The notes: a model not told the origin generated them from the letters alone. Shown: positions 12,491-27,329, numbered from the stretch's first letter. The stretch: 62,000 nucleotides of DNA from Chrysomallon squamiferum (GCA_012295275.1 CM022669.1:10922449-10984448), one strand, 5' to 3'. Translations and numbers: made by a program.

Positions 12491-12670
12491 GTAGAAGAAA
12501 AAGAAGAAATAGAAGAAGAAGACAAAGAAGAAAATAATGATGATCATGATCATGATGTTGATAATTATAATGATGAAAACATGATGAAGATGATGTGATG
12601 ATGATAATGATGTTCATAACGAAGATTTGATGATTATGATAACGATGAGGATGTCGATGCAGAAGAAGAT
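12437..12670. repeat. GAA then GAT trinucleotide arrays
   Basis: Near-pure GAA from 12437 to about 12530, followed by irregular GAT/ATG-rich DNA. On the myosin strand the first part reads CTT, a pyrimidine-rich run. Confidence 0.9.
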
Positions 12671-13319
12671 AATCAGTCGTTTAACGAATAATGAACAAAG
12701 ACGAAATAACCAATGGAAGTATGTTTAGTGCAACAAATTTAAATATAAAAGATATTTTTTCGTTTAATGATATAAGAGAGAGGACGCTACTGCTTTCATT
12801 CGGTAAATTTATCAATAAGCAGCTAGGGAAAGTCTATATGCACTTGCTTCTATACAAGACCACATATTATATGTTTTTTTGTAAAGAGATGAATGTAGGA
12901 AAGGGAATCAGCCAGAGACGGTAGATATGAGACTCATCATGTCCCGGGATTGTCTTTTAATCATCGAGCGATAGTCCAAAACAGGAAAATACAAGTTATG
13001 GTAATAATGCTCATTGGTTTAGAAAATATTTAATTCTAACAGGATTCTCGTTAAACAGACAGAGAAATTGTTAAGAGTGTACAAAGAAAGAAAGAAAGAA
13101 AAGTTTTAAATATTCTGTTCTTGTCTGTTATCATCCTTTATTTATATTTATTTAGTTATCTTTTTTTAGTTACTTTTGTGTGTGTGTGTGTGTGTGTTTT
13201 AGGTGTATATTTCTGACTAATATCAACTTTTAAATAGACTGTTAATGCTCAGGTATTAATAACATAACTTATCAACAAACAAACTAAGAATAAATAAATA
13301 AATAAATAAGAAAAAATAT

Positions 13320-13400
13320 ACGAACATGAACATTTCTCGGTGAAATCTACAGAGCTATCATTGTTACAAAATCTTGTAAGCACACATTAATAATAATAAT
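13320..13400 (+). repeat. Dispersed repeat, copy 1
   Basis: Shares GAACATTT.TCG, AAATCTACA.AGCT and TCATTGTTA.AAAATCT with 37374-37455, roughly 80% identical by eye over about 75 bp. Both copies are followed by AAT/AAAT-rich DNA. No coding signal. Confidence 0.7.
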
Positions 13401-13923
13401 AAGCAACTTTATAACTGAAATAAATAATTAAATAAATAAATACAAGGAAACAAGTTAAAATATTCTAAATTTGTTCTTTCTTTCTAAACTCTTAATAATT
13501 TCTCTGATCGTTTAACGACAATCGTATTAAAGTATAATTTTTTAAATATTTTGTTTAAATCAAGGCATTTTTATTACTATTATTATTTTAACAAAAAAAA
13601 AAAAAAAAAAAAAAAACATAGATGTTACAATTATGTAGTTAACCTCGAAATAGCGCCCAACAAAGTTTTCAGCTTGAGTTAGAAAATGTTCCGATACTTA
13701 ATTTGGGAATTGGACGAGCGCCTATCATCAAAGTGGATTTCTCTTCAGTTTTAGAGATCAAAAGGTGTGTATAACATCCGCACCAAACAACAACAATGTC
13801 ATTTTTTTTTTTTTCTTTTTTCTACCGGTGAAAGCGGAAGGAAAAACGAAAGCCCCCAAAACAGAAAAAAAAATAAAAAAATAAAATACCAACATATACG
13901 CAAATTCTTTCACGTAATATTTG

Positions 13924-13930
<7 letters not shown>

Positions 13931-14008
<78 letters not shown>
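13931..14008. repeat. (TA)n dinucleotide tract
   Basis: About 39 uninterrupted TA units. The alternating Tyr/Ile open frames on both strands are repeat translation. Confidence 0.98.
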
Positions 14009-14012
<4 letters not shown>

Positions 14013-14403
14013 AAATACAACAAATACACATACACATACACATGCACACGCAAACATACGTACTCATACAAACGCACTCAGTCATATTAGTAACAGCTGT
14101 ACTATTTATCAAAAAGAAACGATCTTTTGCTCCAGGTAGGTTTCATTTTCATGTCCTTATTTTTACTGAATTCACTTACGTAGAGATAAATTCCTAAATT
14201 AGTAATGTGTGCGAAGCTAACCTATAGAAAAATAAACCAAATACACAGACATAAATAGAAGCTGAACATATATTCGTTCAGAGAGAGAGAGAGATCAGCT
14301 GTATCTATATGTGATTGTGCGTGTTTTATTTGATTTGTCTTGAAGAAATTTTATTTTGTTCTTCATTTATAATTCTGTGACTATTTGTCTGTGTTTTCTC
14401 TCT

Positions 14404-14513
<110 letters not shown>

Positions 14514-14546
14514 TGCGTATCTGTTTGTGTAAAACAGAAAACTAAC

Positions 14547-14708
14547 CACTCCTGCGTAATGGTGCACACAGAAAGAAACTTCTCCTGACTTGGGTTTAGT
14601 CACAAGACGAGGATTCCTCTGTGACGTGATCTTCTCAACCAAAGTCGCGTCAGAGCCGCTCGGAAACTTCGACTCCTCGTCAATGAAGGCAAAAATGCTG
14701 AGTGGTTT
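14547..14708 (-). CDS. Myosin exon 11: KPLSIFAFIDEE to HHYAG
   Basis: A 162-nt, phase 0-0 exon of 54 codons. KPLSIFAFIDEESKFPSGSD matches the (R/K)PLGxLxLLDEExxFPxxTD segment; TLVEKI and FCVHHYAGV match TLxxKL and FxVxHYAGxV of the transducer. Acceptor TTTTCAG, donor GTTAGT, chosen because it leaves HYAG-V-V-Q-Y, the family spacing. Its length is a multiple of three, so skipping would keep the frame. It is flanked by complementary (GA)n and (CT)n arrays. Confidence 0.96.
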
Positions 14709-16097
<1,389 letters not shown>

Positions 16098-16323
16098 CAT
16101 AATGAGCATGTCCAGAAGATCCTGGTTATTCCGGAAGCTGATGTTCTTCCATGACACCCCCTCACGTTCGTATTCCCGCCTTTCCAGCACGAACACGTGG
16201 TCGTTGAAGAAACTCTGCATCTGCTCGTTGGCGACGTTGATGCACAGCTGTTCAAAGCTGTTCAGTTTGAGGTTTTCAAATCCAGGCATGTCCAGAATAC
16301 TGATACTGGGACCCGGACAGAAA
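16098..16323 (-). CDS. Myosin exon 10: switch II and relay helix
   Basis: One base plus 75 codons. ISILDMPGFENLKLNSFEQL contains switch II (DxxGFE): Asp, Gly, Phe and Glu are kept, but the residue before Gly is Pro instead of Ser, Phe, Tyr or Ala. The relay helix follows (CINVANEQMQSFFNDHVF), then ERREYEREGVSW and LLDMLIM. The acceptor tract is partly built by a (TTA/TTG)n microsatellite; donor GTATGC. Plus- and minus-strand open frames overlapping it at 15823-16440 and 16064-16255 are shadows. Confidence 0.97.
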
Positions 16324-16332
16324 CTGAAAGAA

Positions 16333-16379
<47 letters not shown>

Positions 16380-16778
16380 CAACAATAACAACAACAATAA
16401 CAACAGTATAATAGTAAAAATAAAAAAGTTATATCAGTGATAAATGATGTGTGTGTTTGTGTGTGTTTGTGTGTGTCTGTGTGTGTTTGTGTGTGTGTTT
16501 GTGTGTGTTTGTGTGTGTTTGTGTGTGTTTGTTTGTGTGTGTATGTGTTTGTGTGTGTATGTGTATTTGTGTGTGTGTTTGTGTGTGAGTGTGCACCAAT
16601 AATAATACAATAATAATAACAAAAATATGATTAATTATGTGCAGCTAATCACTACACGAGAAACGTTCAACAAACAAACAAACAAATAAATAAATAAATA
16701 GACAGACAGACAGAAAGACAAAGAAAGAAATATTAGCACTAATGAATGTATATGTAAATGGAATGTTAGCACTCTCAC
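16324..16778 (-). other. Intron 9 with AAT and GT arrays
   Basis: This 455-bp intron is almost wholly microsatellite: AAT/AAC (16334-16398), GT-rich GTGTGTTT units (16446-16590) and AAAC/AAAT near 16670-16700. The AAT/AAC array supplies much of the acceptor tract of exon 10. Confidence 0.9.
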
Positions 16779-16917
16779 GTGTATTCTTGGTCTGGCTGCA
16801 GTCTCTGGTTCACTTGACGCACGATCCATCCAAACAGTCTGGCGTACAGAGTCCGAGCCAGCGCGTCACGTCCATCTGCAGCCTGCTCCGTGGTCTTCGG
16901 AATCACCACCTTCTCAC
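16779..16917 (-). CDS. Myosin exon 9: HCM loop/TEDS site and DALAR helix
   Basis: 139 nt: two bases, 45 codons, two bases. The first full codons read EKVVIPKTTEQAADGRDALA. The residue 16 positions before the Asp of DALAR is Glu, the TEDS-rule site, so the head is predicted to be constitutively in the acidic (active) state and not dependent on heavy-chain phosphorylation there. TLYARLFGWIVRQVNQ is the canonical (I/L)YxRLFxWLVxxIN helix. Acceptor GTTACAG, donor GTGAGA. It is separated from exon 8 by the 10.1-kb intron 8. Confidence 0.97.
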
Positions 16918-18712
16918 CTGTAACAGCAATGAAATAACAACACACAGAGACAGTTATTAGAATATAGATTTCTTGTAATGTATATCTTTGATAAATACTC
17001 TATAATACATATTCATATTATATACTTTATAATATCTGATTAATAATTATAATAATAATTAAATAATAATAATAATAATAACTATATGAACCATCATCGT
17101 CATAAAATTAAAATTTTCGGCAAAAAAATGTTTCTTGTAATGTGTAATTTATGATACATATTTCTTAATATATACTTTATAATATATGATGGTGATGATG
17201 ATGATGATGATAATGATTACAACTACTACTACTATACTACCACCACTTTCGGCATAAAGAGATACCTATTAAGTATTTCATATTCAATACACATAGATTA
17301 TGACATTTTTTATGGGACTATAATTACCCTAATGTATGTAAACACCAATAAATTATAATTTGTTATAGAGAATAATAAATAAAAACAATTCTATTTTTAT
17401 TTACGACACTATCAATATAGTTTTGTCAGTATTAAGTTAACATATTAATAAGAATTAGTATTGTTTCTATTTCAAAATATAAAAAACTGAGCTGTATGAT
17501 TCAGCTGTTAGTTAATTGTATTTTTTTTAATATTATTTTCGTAGATAAAGATCAAATTTGTTATACTGTGGATCGGTCTCTAATTCATGACTGTTTTGTA
17601 TTTGAAGTGAATCTTCTTTTCTATCTAGAACAGGTAAAAAACGCAAATCTTGGAATAACAATATAACGATTATGTCCCGTGACTTCTAAGTGATGGCAGA
17701 AAATGCATATACATAGCAATGAAGAGACTATGACAATGGATAGCATCTTTCAGTTCCAGTTTGAAGGAAAAGTAAAGTCACAAAGTCTCGCCTGTTTTTT
17801 AACTTGGTCCAGATTTGTTGTTGTATTACATTCGATAATTAGTTAAATTTCAGATACAGTAAATAGTTGACAGAAATATCCATATAACTCAGTTTTACTG
17901 TAATCAGTATTATTATTATTATTATCAATATCACAGTTTTTATCATCATAGCTGTATTATTACTGCTACCACTGCTGTTGTTACTATTACTGCTAGTATT
18001 ACTACCACCACTACTACTACTACTACTACTATAACTTTTATTATTATTATTAATAGTGTTATTATTATTATTGTTATTATTATTGTTATTATTATTATTT
18101 TAATTGCTGCTATGGTTGTTGTTACTATTATCATCATCACTGTTATTATCATTATTACTATCACCATTATAAAGAAAATATTTCATGCACATATATTACT
18201 GAATTTTTGTATAATGATTATTTTAACTGATCTAATTTTATATGTTTCTAAAACTAATAGTTGGATCTATTTTAACAAATGTATAATATTTCAAAATTCT
18301 AATGACGAACATTTGTGAAAATTTGTTTCAAGAAAGAAACTTTTTTTCAAGTGTCCTTCTTTCCTCAAGATTTCTTTTTTGTCTAATTCTTTCCTTTTCT
18401 GTCTTTATATTATGCTACAACTGAAAGTTGTTCATTTTCAAATAAAACACTTAGTTTACTTGTTAAATACTAAAAGAGATTTGTCCTGTGGATTGCATTG
18501 AACTGCAAATTGCACTTGTCAATTGCACGCTGGAAATTGACAATGTTGTCAAAAGAATAAATAAAAAATCCGATTCGTTTAACGGAAAACAAAAGCAAAG
18601 CAAAATGAAGGTTAGTGCAGAAAAACAGACTGCTGAAGAGTTTTTATTTCATTCGATAATTTATAACATGAATGTTTCTGTGTTTCATTCTCTCTTTTAC
18701 ACACACACATAT

Positions 18713-18759
<47 letters not shown>

Positions 18760-19687
18760 ATAATATATTTTCTTGTATATATTTTTGTTGTTTCTTTTCA
18801 TCCTTTTGTTTCTTTGTTAACTCATACTATTATTTTCTAACATTTCTATCATTCCGTCATTCAGTTTCCTCATTATTTATCTGTTTGTCTTTCTATCGGT
18901 CTGTCTGTTGTATGTCACTGATTTACGTTATCCATCTGTTTCTCTGTCTATCTATGTTTATCGTCATCTCTTCTATATATAGAAAATTAACGATCTTGAA
19001 TTACAACATGAAATTTGAAAATTTTAAATAATTTAATTTGAAAATTTTAAATTATGTTTCAAAACTTGTGACACTGGACCATCAATAAAATACAACCCAT
19101 TATTCTATTCTCCCAAGACATTTAATAAACAAAGAGATAAAAAACTGACAAAAGACAAAACCAAGTGATGCGAAAATGCGCGTCATTTGGTAAAGACTTG
19201 TGAATCTTTTGCATGGACGTTCGAAGACTGCGAGTAAATTAACACAGCGAGGGTAAGCACAGAGACTTTTCATATTAATCTTCAGCTGGCAAGATTCTGA
19301 ATGTCACCGCGTCAGAGCAAACAGAGACAGAAATCAGATGAAATGAAGTCGACCGTTTGAAACATTTCACTCTACGATCTCTCTAGACTGGTTCGGTGTT
19401 ATCGGCCTGCAGATTGGATTTATGTCGTCTTACGAGGTCGGTGCAAATCACGGCTTTAAGATGCAGATGTTTATTTACGGTTGTTTAGACACATGTTCTG
19501 CTTGGCAGTGATGTAGTCAAGTGTTGAAGATTTTTGATAGATAACTTGACAGAAAGCAAAAAGACACACAGACATATCGATGGATGGATATGAAAAGATG
19601 GTTAGATGGGTGCATAAATAGACGGGTGGATGGGGTGAGTTCATATGCTGATGGATAGATTGATGGATGAATGAATGGATGAATGGA

Positions 19688-19895
19688 TGTACAATTGATG
19701 GATGGATGGATGAATGAATGAATGGATGAATAAATGTACAATTGATAGATGGATGGATGGATGAATGAATGGATGAATAGATGTACAATTGATGGATGGA
19801 TGGATGGATGAATGAATGGATGAATAGACGTACAATTGATGGATGGATGGATGGATGAATGAATGGATGAATGGATGTACAATTGATGGATGGAT
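19688..19895. repeat. 47-bp higher-order repeat of GGAT units
   Basis: TGTACAATTGATGGATGG recurs with ACAATT at 19691, 19738, 19785, 19832 and 19879, an exact 47-bp spacing. Each unit is built of GATG/GAAT tetranucleotides. Serine/isoleucine/histidine-rich minus frames are repeat translation. Confidence 0.95.
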
Positions 19896-20241
19896 GATGG
19901 AGAAAGAATGAAAGGGAAGGTCATTGTTAATAATAACAATTCTAAAACGATACTTCAAACAAGATGTTAATTGTTTTATAATTAAACTGAGATAAAATAA
20001 AATGTTAAACATTTTCCCATATCTTCAGGTCTATTCAGTAAGCGGCAAATTTTATTTGTTTTTGAAAAATTGACTGTTTTAAATATAGACACAACAGGCA
20101 AGTGATTGCTCAAAATAGTTCTAAAAGAAAAACATTCCGATTCATTCATTATAAAATAACTTTTTCATATGTACAAGCATTAATACATACACAAACACGT
20201 AACATATTTATGCATTCATTCATTCATGCATACATACATTC

Positions 20242-20292
<51 letters not shown>

Positions 20293-21924
20293 TATATATA
20301 TAATACACATACATACATAGAGACGTACGTACTTATATACAGATACCTATCTACCTCCCTACCTACATACATACATACATATATTCACACATACGTACAT
20401 ACATACATACACACACTTACATACACACAGAAACCACATATCTAGCTTTTTAGTAACCGAAATGTAAAATAAAATTATTTTTTATCTGTTATATTTTAAA
20501 CTTTTACATTAGTAAACAAACTATTTAAATTATCTGCTTAACAGTACAAACTAAAACAAAGATTCGCTTTAAAATCAAACACAGGACATCTGAATTCTCT
20601 ATTCACCTTGACCACACTAAAAAGTACATGACACCAGAGTAAAAGCACCAGTCTATTTCAAAATGGAAACAAGGTAGACATAAACAAACAAGGTACGTCG
20701 ACACGAAATTGACTTGATGGCATTGTTAAGAAACGTAAATTAATTCTATTGTTTGATGCCTTTGTTAATTGATCAGGTGACGTTGGCTGGAATGTCCCAT
20801 TGTCATTAGCCAAGGTTTTTATTTCCAATTAAAACTTTTCTTTACACGTACAAACACTGGTTCCCCTCAGCCCTGACGCCACTTTTACGAAACGTGCACG
20901 AAAACAAAAATTCGGACTAAAAGTGTCAAGGTTTTTGTCATGTTGAATAACAACAGCAATTTTTTATTTTATTTTTTTTTTATTATTATTATTATTACTT
21001 TTTTTCTCTCTCTTAATTTGTTCCAATCATAATATAAAAAACAACAACATGTAAATATTTAATATATTAATTAGCAGTAGTAATATTGTTATTATTATTA
21101 TTATTGTTATTGTTATTGTTATTGTTATTGTTATTGTTACTGTTATTTTATTGTTATTGTTTTTGTTGTTATTATTATTATTACTATTATTATTATGATT
21201 ATTATTATTATTATTATTATTATTGGGATAGTTACATACTTGTCTGGGATACTATGGATCACAGGATCAAACATCTGCGTGCCTACTGTGTGATTTCCAG
21301 TTACATACATGAATGGCTGCTTTTTGTGTACATATGTTGCTGGGGTTTTTTTTACTGTTTATTTATCTGTTTATCAGTTTCTGTATTTATTTTTGTATGC
21401 CTTAACAAAATAAAATTAATGAAAATAAAAAGTCCATGTTATGATGAAAACAGAAATTCAGTGCTTAACATTTAAGAATCTTTGAAGAAATACGATAAAT
21501 AGATAAATATTTCATATAATACATAAAGGTGAAAATTATAAGGTATGAGACATAAAATTCAGATCATAATAAATCGACTTAGCAATTATTTTGAAATATG
21601 TAGTATGAACAGTACTTATATCGAAGGCAATACAATACAATACAATACAATACAATTCAACATAAAACAACACAGTACAAATACAGCATAATACAAGAAA
21701 AATATTAACAAGAAAAATTATTAAAAAAATAACATAAGAATCGGGTTATGTAATTATTCTTAAATCCACATTTTAGAAAATAATTAATATTTAGCTTTAA
21801 AACACAGTTAATAGCATAAAGTATTTCTTAAACTATTCTATAAAGTCTTACCTTTTATGTATATATAAAATCAGGCTGGACCCAGAAAAATAAACTACAA
21901 CAACATTAAGGCTTCATTATCTCT

Positions 21925-21970
21925 CAAAATTAAGTTAAGCCTACGTCAAACGTTTATGACGTCATAACAA
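21925..21970 (-). repeat. Paired TGACGTCA element, copy in intron 8
   Basis: On the minus strand TTATGACGTCATAAA is followed by GTTTGACGT and GCTTAAC. It matches 31344-31375 in all but about three of 33 positions, and is related to sites at 3699, 52791 and 55563. Confidence 0.6.
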
Positions 21971-24339
21971 TCAGCGCTTGTTAAAGTTCATGTAAGTAAA
22001 TCGTGTTCTTATTTATTTATTTATTTGTTTGATTTGTTTGTTTGTTTATTTGTTTGTTTATCTGTTTTGTTGATTGGTTGGTTGGTTGTTTGGGTTTGTT
22101 GTTTTTTGCTTACTAATTACTGGTAAAAAATGCCAATGATAAGTATAGACCTACTGCCATCAAAACACTAATTATTTAATGTAAAAAGTTTTCATAGCAT
22201 TTTCCGAGTGTGTGCGTGTTTGTTTTCCAGTGGACATGAAAATATATTCCTTAGTCTCTTATAACAATGGCCGTGGATCAATCGTGTTTTTTTTTTTTTA
22301 TTGTAATAAACGAATATGAGTTCTTAGGAGATTTGAACCTACAATATATCAGCCTGTGTCCTACGTTTAAAAAGCTATGAACAGTAAACTTTTTTTAACT
22401 TATTTTTATTATTATTTTTTTTTTTTCACATTAAGATTGACATACTCGTCATTTTCCTGTTTGTTTTCTGTTTCGTTCACTTTCTTTCATCCATTGTTTC
22501 TCGTCACGACAGACGAGTCTGTCTACCGTTCATCCTGGATTAGTTATGTAACAGCTTTGATGTACGTTTGACGTTTTAGAACGTTTTCCTATCAGTAAAG
22601 GTTTGTGCACCGCGGTGAAAAGAAGCATTTCACATGAAAAAGGCCGTAAAGACATATTCCAGATCTCTGGAATATTGACACTATATATATAAAAAAAAGA
22701 AATCAACTGTTGAAACTTGTTTTTATAAACCTAACTAAAAACAACATTTCATTCCTTTTATTTTAATTTAATGATGAAGCCATACTTAAAGTTATCAATT
22801 TGTTTTGATTTGCTGTGTTTTGAACATGAATTTATTTTATTAATACTCTGTAAATTTGCACACACACACACGCATTAACACATTCACACACAAACACATA
22901 CACATGTCTGGATCAATATTGATACCAGATACATTCATTTAAAGATGAAAATATTGTAAACAGTTGTGATGGAAATAAATTAAATTTAAAGGAAGACGAA
23001 TCCAAAGAAAGTAAATAAAATATATATTGCAAAAAAAAAAAAACGAAACAGATTCCAAGCGAAAAAAAAGAAGAAGGTAACCTAAGATAAAGAAAATAAA
23101 TTTCAAAAGATAAAAACAAAGACAATTACAGCAATTCTTAGACAAGTACAAATAGCCAGTTTCTATTTTGAAACTGTTCCTGTCAATATATAATATGATA
23201 ATGGCAAAATTCATTAATATCTATCTATAGGATTAATTCATAAATAACATTTCAGAATTCGTATGAGACATGCTATATAAAATAAACAAACAAATGTCTG
23301 TGACAGAATTTCGAAAACGTCCAATAGCAAAACAAATTTCTGTTTAAATCCGAGATGAATTCAAATTCAAGCACGTTTGTACAGGGTTATCATTTTACAC
23401 GACCTTAGTCAAAGTACAGGACATCTAGAAGAATAGAAAATAATGTTTTTCTGTTTCAGAAGCAAGAGAAAAAAATAGTAAATAATATAAATAAATAAAT
23501 GAGTGAATGAATAAATGAATGAATGAATAAAGAAAGAAGGAAGGAAAGAAAGAATGATGTTGATCATAATTATGATGACATTAAATAAGTTAATTAGATA
23601 TAATAATAAGATAAATAAAGAAACAGAAAAGAGCTAGAAAAATAAGAATAACAACAACAAAAATAAGTTATAAGAACCACGATAATAATAATAATAATAA
23701 TAATAATCATAATCATAGTAATAATAATAGTAATAATAATAACAGTAATAGTAATAATAATAGTAATAATAATAATTATTATTATTATATTAATGACGAT
23801 GACGATGATGATGATAATTATGATGATAATAATAATAATAAGAAGAAGAAGAAGAAGAACAACAACAACAACAACAACAAAAAAAATATATTATTATTAT
23901 TATTATGACAATAATTAACAAAAACCAAACAAAAAATACACAAAACATATGGGTTACAGGCTGGAACGGGAAAAAAATAAAAGACGAAGTGAGGGCGATT
24001 GATCCTAAAACCAACTACCCATCAGTCTAGCGATCTAATTATTAAATGTACAATACTTCGTTCGAATCTTAATGCGTCTTATGACAATGGTGGTCTATTT
24101 CAGAAAGTAACAGGCGAGTAATTAGCAGCTCTGAACACAGAGTTCTGTACTTCACACAACCGTGCATTGTTTATGTTGAAGCCGGTGCAAGCAAATAAAA
24201 TAGCTCAAGAAAATATGGAAAGTTTAAACAAAATAAGAAAGAAAGAAAGAAACAGTTTTGGAACTCTGTTTAAATAGCGACATTTCAGTATAAAAATACT
24301 CGGATTTATGATTTTTTTTTTTTATGTGGTTGTTACTGC

Positions 24340-24370
<31 letters not shown>

Positions 24371-24870
24371 GATGCTGTATGTTTTTATTGTTGCTACTAC
24401 TATTACTAATATACGGTATCATAAAGAAAATTATTATTATTGTCATCATTATCACCTTAATTAGTATTATTACGGCTATTGTTGTTGCTGTTGTTGTTAT
24501 TGTTGTTACAACTACTACTACTATTATTACTGTCGCAAAAATAATTATAATTATCATCATCATCATCATCAATATTTTTATTATTATTATTGTTGTTGTT
24601 GCTATTATTTTTTTGAATTTGAATTTGAAAAATGTTGTGGTTTATATCAAGTATAAATATATTAAATGATTTACGTAGATTACATTTAATTATCCAAGGG
24701 TGATATTTGTACTATTTAATATTCGTGTAATTTAGAAATAAATTATTGCTTCTCGTGCAGAACAAACTGTGAAATTATCAGAAGAAACAAGGGTAAATTG
24801 TTAAACACCCAAACAACCACTCACACAAACAAATATTGAAAGATAAACAGAGAGACGCCGGACCGATAAA

Positions 24871-24921
24871 TGGATGGATGGATGGATGGATGGATGGATG
24901 GATGGATGGATGGATGGATGG
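24871..24921. repeat. (GATG)n array
   Basis: A pure TGGA/GATG tetranucleotide run of about 51 bp followed by AGAC/AGAG-rich DNA. Confidence 0.97.
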
Positions 24922-25754
24922 AGAGAAAGAGACAGACAAACAAATATACCAGCTAGCCAGATAAATAGACAGACAGAGAGAATAACAGCTAGACTGATGG
25001 ATGGATGTACAGACAGAGAGACAGACAAAATGTAAATCATATGTTTTGCAAAGTTCTGATTCATTCCTCGATACTCGAGAAGTATGACTTTAAAAAACAC
25101 AAAACATCTAGTGTCTTGGGCGACAAAATGTCGCCAAAATGACTTAGGATGGCACACATGTCAACAGACGAGCATCGAACTCGCATCTGAAGGCACACTA
25201 GCAACACCCGAGTAACTAACATAATCTTATGTTAACAACTAATATATCTCTCAACGTAACTCGTCAAAATTTAGAAAACCTGTACAGGTGCTTCGGTAAC
25301 GGTATTACCCATCAGTTACTAAAACCGATATTTACTGGTATTTAAATACCGGGTTTCGAACCCTAATTAGTCCTCGTCACTAATCGACATTTATAAAACT
25401 GAAAATTGTACATACATATAATATTTAGCTACATACAACTTCAAATACTGACAGACAGTACTATTAACTGATGTCGTCTATGCCGACATGTTTACTTGAG
25501 ATCATTGAAAACTCGAATAAAGACAACAACAACAACAACAACAACGTCAGATGCGTGGCACTTCGTCTCGCACGATAAACAGTCCTAGCTTGGAGATTAA
25601 TCATTTCGATGCAGAAATTAAAAGTCTGCTATTGTTTAAATATGTGCATTTAGTTTGAACTTTGTGTGCAAATGTTCTCCTATCATGGACACTCGAAACA
25701 AAAACAGTTAAAAAAAAAAAAAAAAAAAAAAAAGGTCATCACAAACATATTTTG

Positions 25755-26000
25755 TTACTCATTTTGCGACTTTGCAAACAAGCGTAACTGTACCAGTCGA
25801 TAACCGCGATCGACAAAAAGCCGGGTAAACCGAGTGCGCCGCTTTGTTACGCCACCAGTCGACTTTGACCCTGTCGCGAGATCCTGTTTGCACAGGAAGT
25901 AGCTCAAGGAATTGTGGGACGGCTCTGGGAACCAGACTTGAGAGAGCGATGTCCAAGTTACTGCACTTCAGTGCAGGAGCAGGCCCGTGTAAATAAAATG
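25755..26000. other. GC-rich, CpG-bearing island in intron 8
   Basis: About 245 bp with well over a dozen CpG (for example AACCGCGATCGAC, CTGTCGCGAG) inside very AT-rich DNA. The minus strand has an 85-codon open frame (25759-26016) without recognised domains. CCAGTCGA occurs twice. It could be an enhancer, an internal promoter, a nested exon or an old transposon fragment. Confidence 0.4.
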
Positions 26001-26850
26001 TACGTGAAAATATCACAAAGTGACAGTTAAAACACAGCGATATTGTAAATAAAAATGATATAACTAGAACATACTGTTTGTTTTTTCTTGCATGAGGACT
26101 GTAGTGTTGTTGACGTAGATCACACGTGTGTGTTTTATTGAATGTTGCTAATTAAAGTAGTTTATTTATAGTAATACATATTTTTCTTCGAAGGAAACTG
26201 CTATATGTAAATATATATTTATCGAAATTTCTTAAATGCGGTAGGTTATGAATACTAATATTTAAATTTTTTTAATTTTTAATGTTTTAATTTTTTATTC
26301 TTTTTGGTTTAAATGTTACTGCCATATTATTAACATGTGTCATCAGTCTGTGTATGTTTAATGAATTTTCTTAAAGATAGATCTCTATTTAATAGTAATT
26401 CTGTTTATTTGTATTTGCTGAAAGATTACCCTCGCTGTTACTGAAATGTAATGTTTATCTTAAAATAACTTAAATAATGAATGTCAGTTTTAGATCACGT
26501 TTGTTTCGATGTGCACCGAATTTTTGTAATCTGATTCTTAATAATTTATGTTTTCATTCGACAGGTACATATATCACACAATTTATAGCATGTATTGATA
26601 TGTACTTTAAGCTGGTATATGCTAACTCTGTTGTCTTAAATATAAACATGTTTTAATATTAGTTTAGCCTTTGTTCCATGAATACCCACATATCAATGTA
26701 TTTCGGCAGAATTATTTTCATTGCAGTAATATGTTATTAGTAATTTTGTTTTTGATCGATGAAGGCTGTTGGGTATATTTGGTTTAACTGTCTTCAGTGA
26801 ATTTCAGACTTCTTATTTATAATTACAAAGTTTAAAAGCTGGACTCCAGA

Positions 26851-26996
26851 CCTGGTCAGTTTAACTTTGAAAAAGTGGACTGGTCAGTTTAACTATGAAA
26901 AAGTGGACTGGTCAGTTTAACTATGAAAAAGTGGACTGGTCAGTTTAACTATGAAAAAGTGGACTGGTCAGTTTAACTTTGAAACACTGGACTGGT
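26851..26996. repeat. 28-bp minisatellite abutting exon 8 donor
   Basis: Five to six tandem copies of a 28-bp unit containing CTGGTCAGTTTAACTATGAA, nearly identical. The array ends within about ten bases of the exon 8 5' splice site (GTGAGT), with only ...CAGTAAA between them. Confidence 0.95.
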
Positions 26997-27009
26997 CAGT
27001 AAAACTCAC

Positions 27010-27081
27010 CTCTCGATGTGCTGACAGATGAAATGAGCGACTCGGCGAGTTGATCACAGTTCAGTTGTAGAAGTTTGCTTA
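27010..27081 (-). CDS. Myosin exon 8: KLLQLNCDQLAESL
   Basis: A 72-nt exon (two bases, 23 codons, one base). SKLLQLNCDQLAESLISS matches the A.LLxVSPExLxxAL helix preceding the HCM loop. It ends STSR, and the split codon yields Gly, giving the RGE motif with exon 9. Acceptor TTTACAG, donor GTGAGT. The donor lies within ten bases of a 28-bp minisatellite occupying about 26851-26996. Confidence 0.93.
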
Positions 27082-27173
27082 CTGTAAACAAACAAATAAA
27101 TAGTTTGTTAATATACATGTTACATGTTACATGTGAAATAAATAAGTTTATATTAAAATATAAAATATATGGC

Positions 27174-27225
<52 letters not shown>

Positions 27226-27298
27226 GTTGTTGTTGTTGTTGTTATTGTTGTTGTTGTTGTTGTTGATGCTGTTGTTATTTATATATTTATGAATATTA

Positions 27299-27329
<31 letters not shown>

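Larger units (their letters stand above)
16918..27009 (-). other. Intron 8 (10.1 kb)
   Basis: Contains many trinucleotide arrays (17900-18180, 21086-21226, 23680-23910, 24343-24600), a CA tract (18714-18757), a 47-bp higher-order repeat (19688-19895), a TA/CA tract (20245-20300), a GATG array (24871-24921), a GC-rich island (25755-26000) and a 28-bp minisatellite beside exon 8. Unique stretches at 19150-19480 and 20600-20950 are GC-richer, without coding signal. Confidence 0.75.

Noticed and set aside
16742-16960. 72-codon plus-strand ORF
   Set aside because: Antisense shadow of exon 9.
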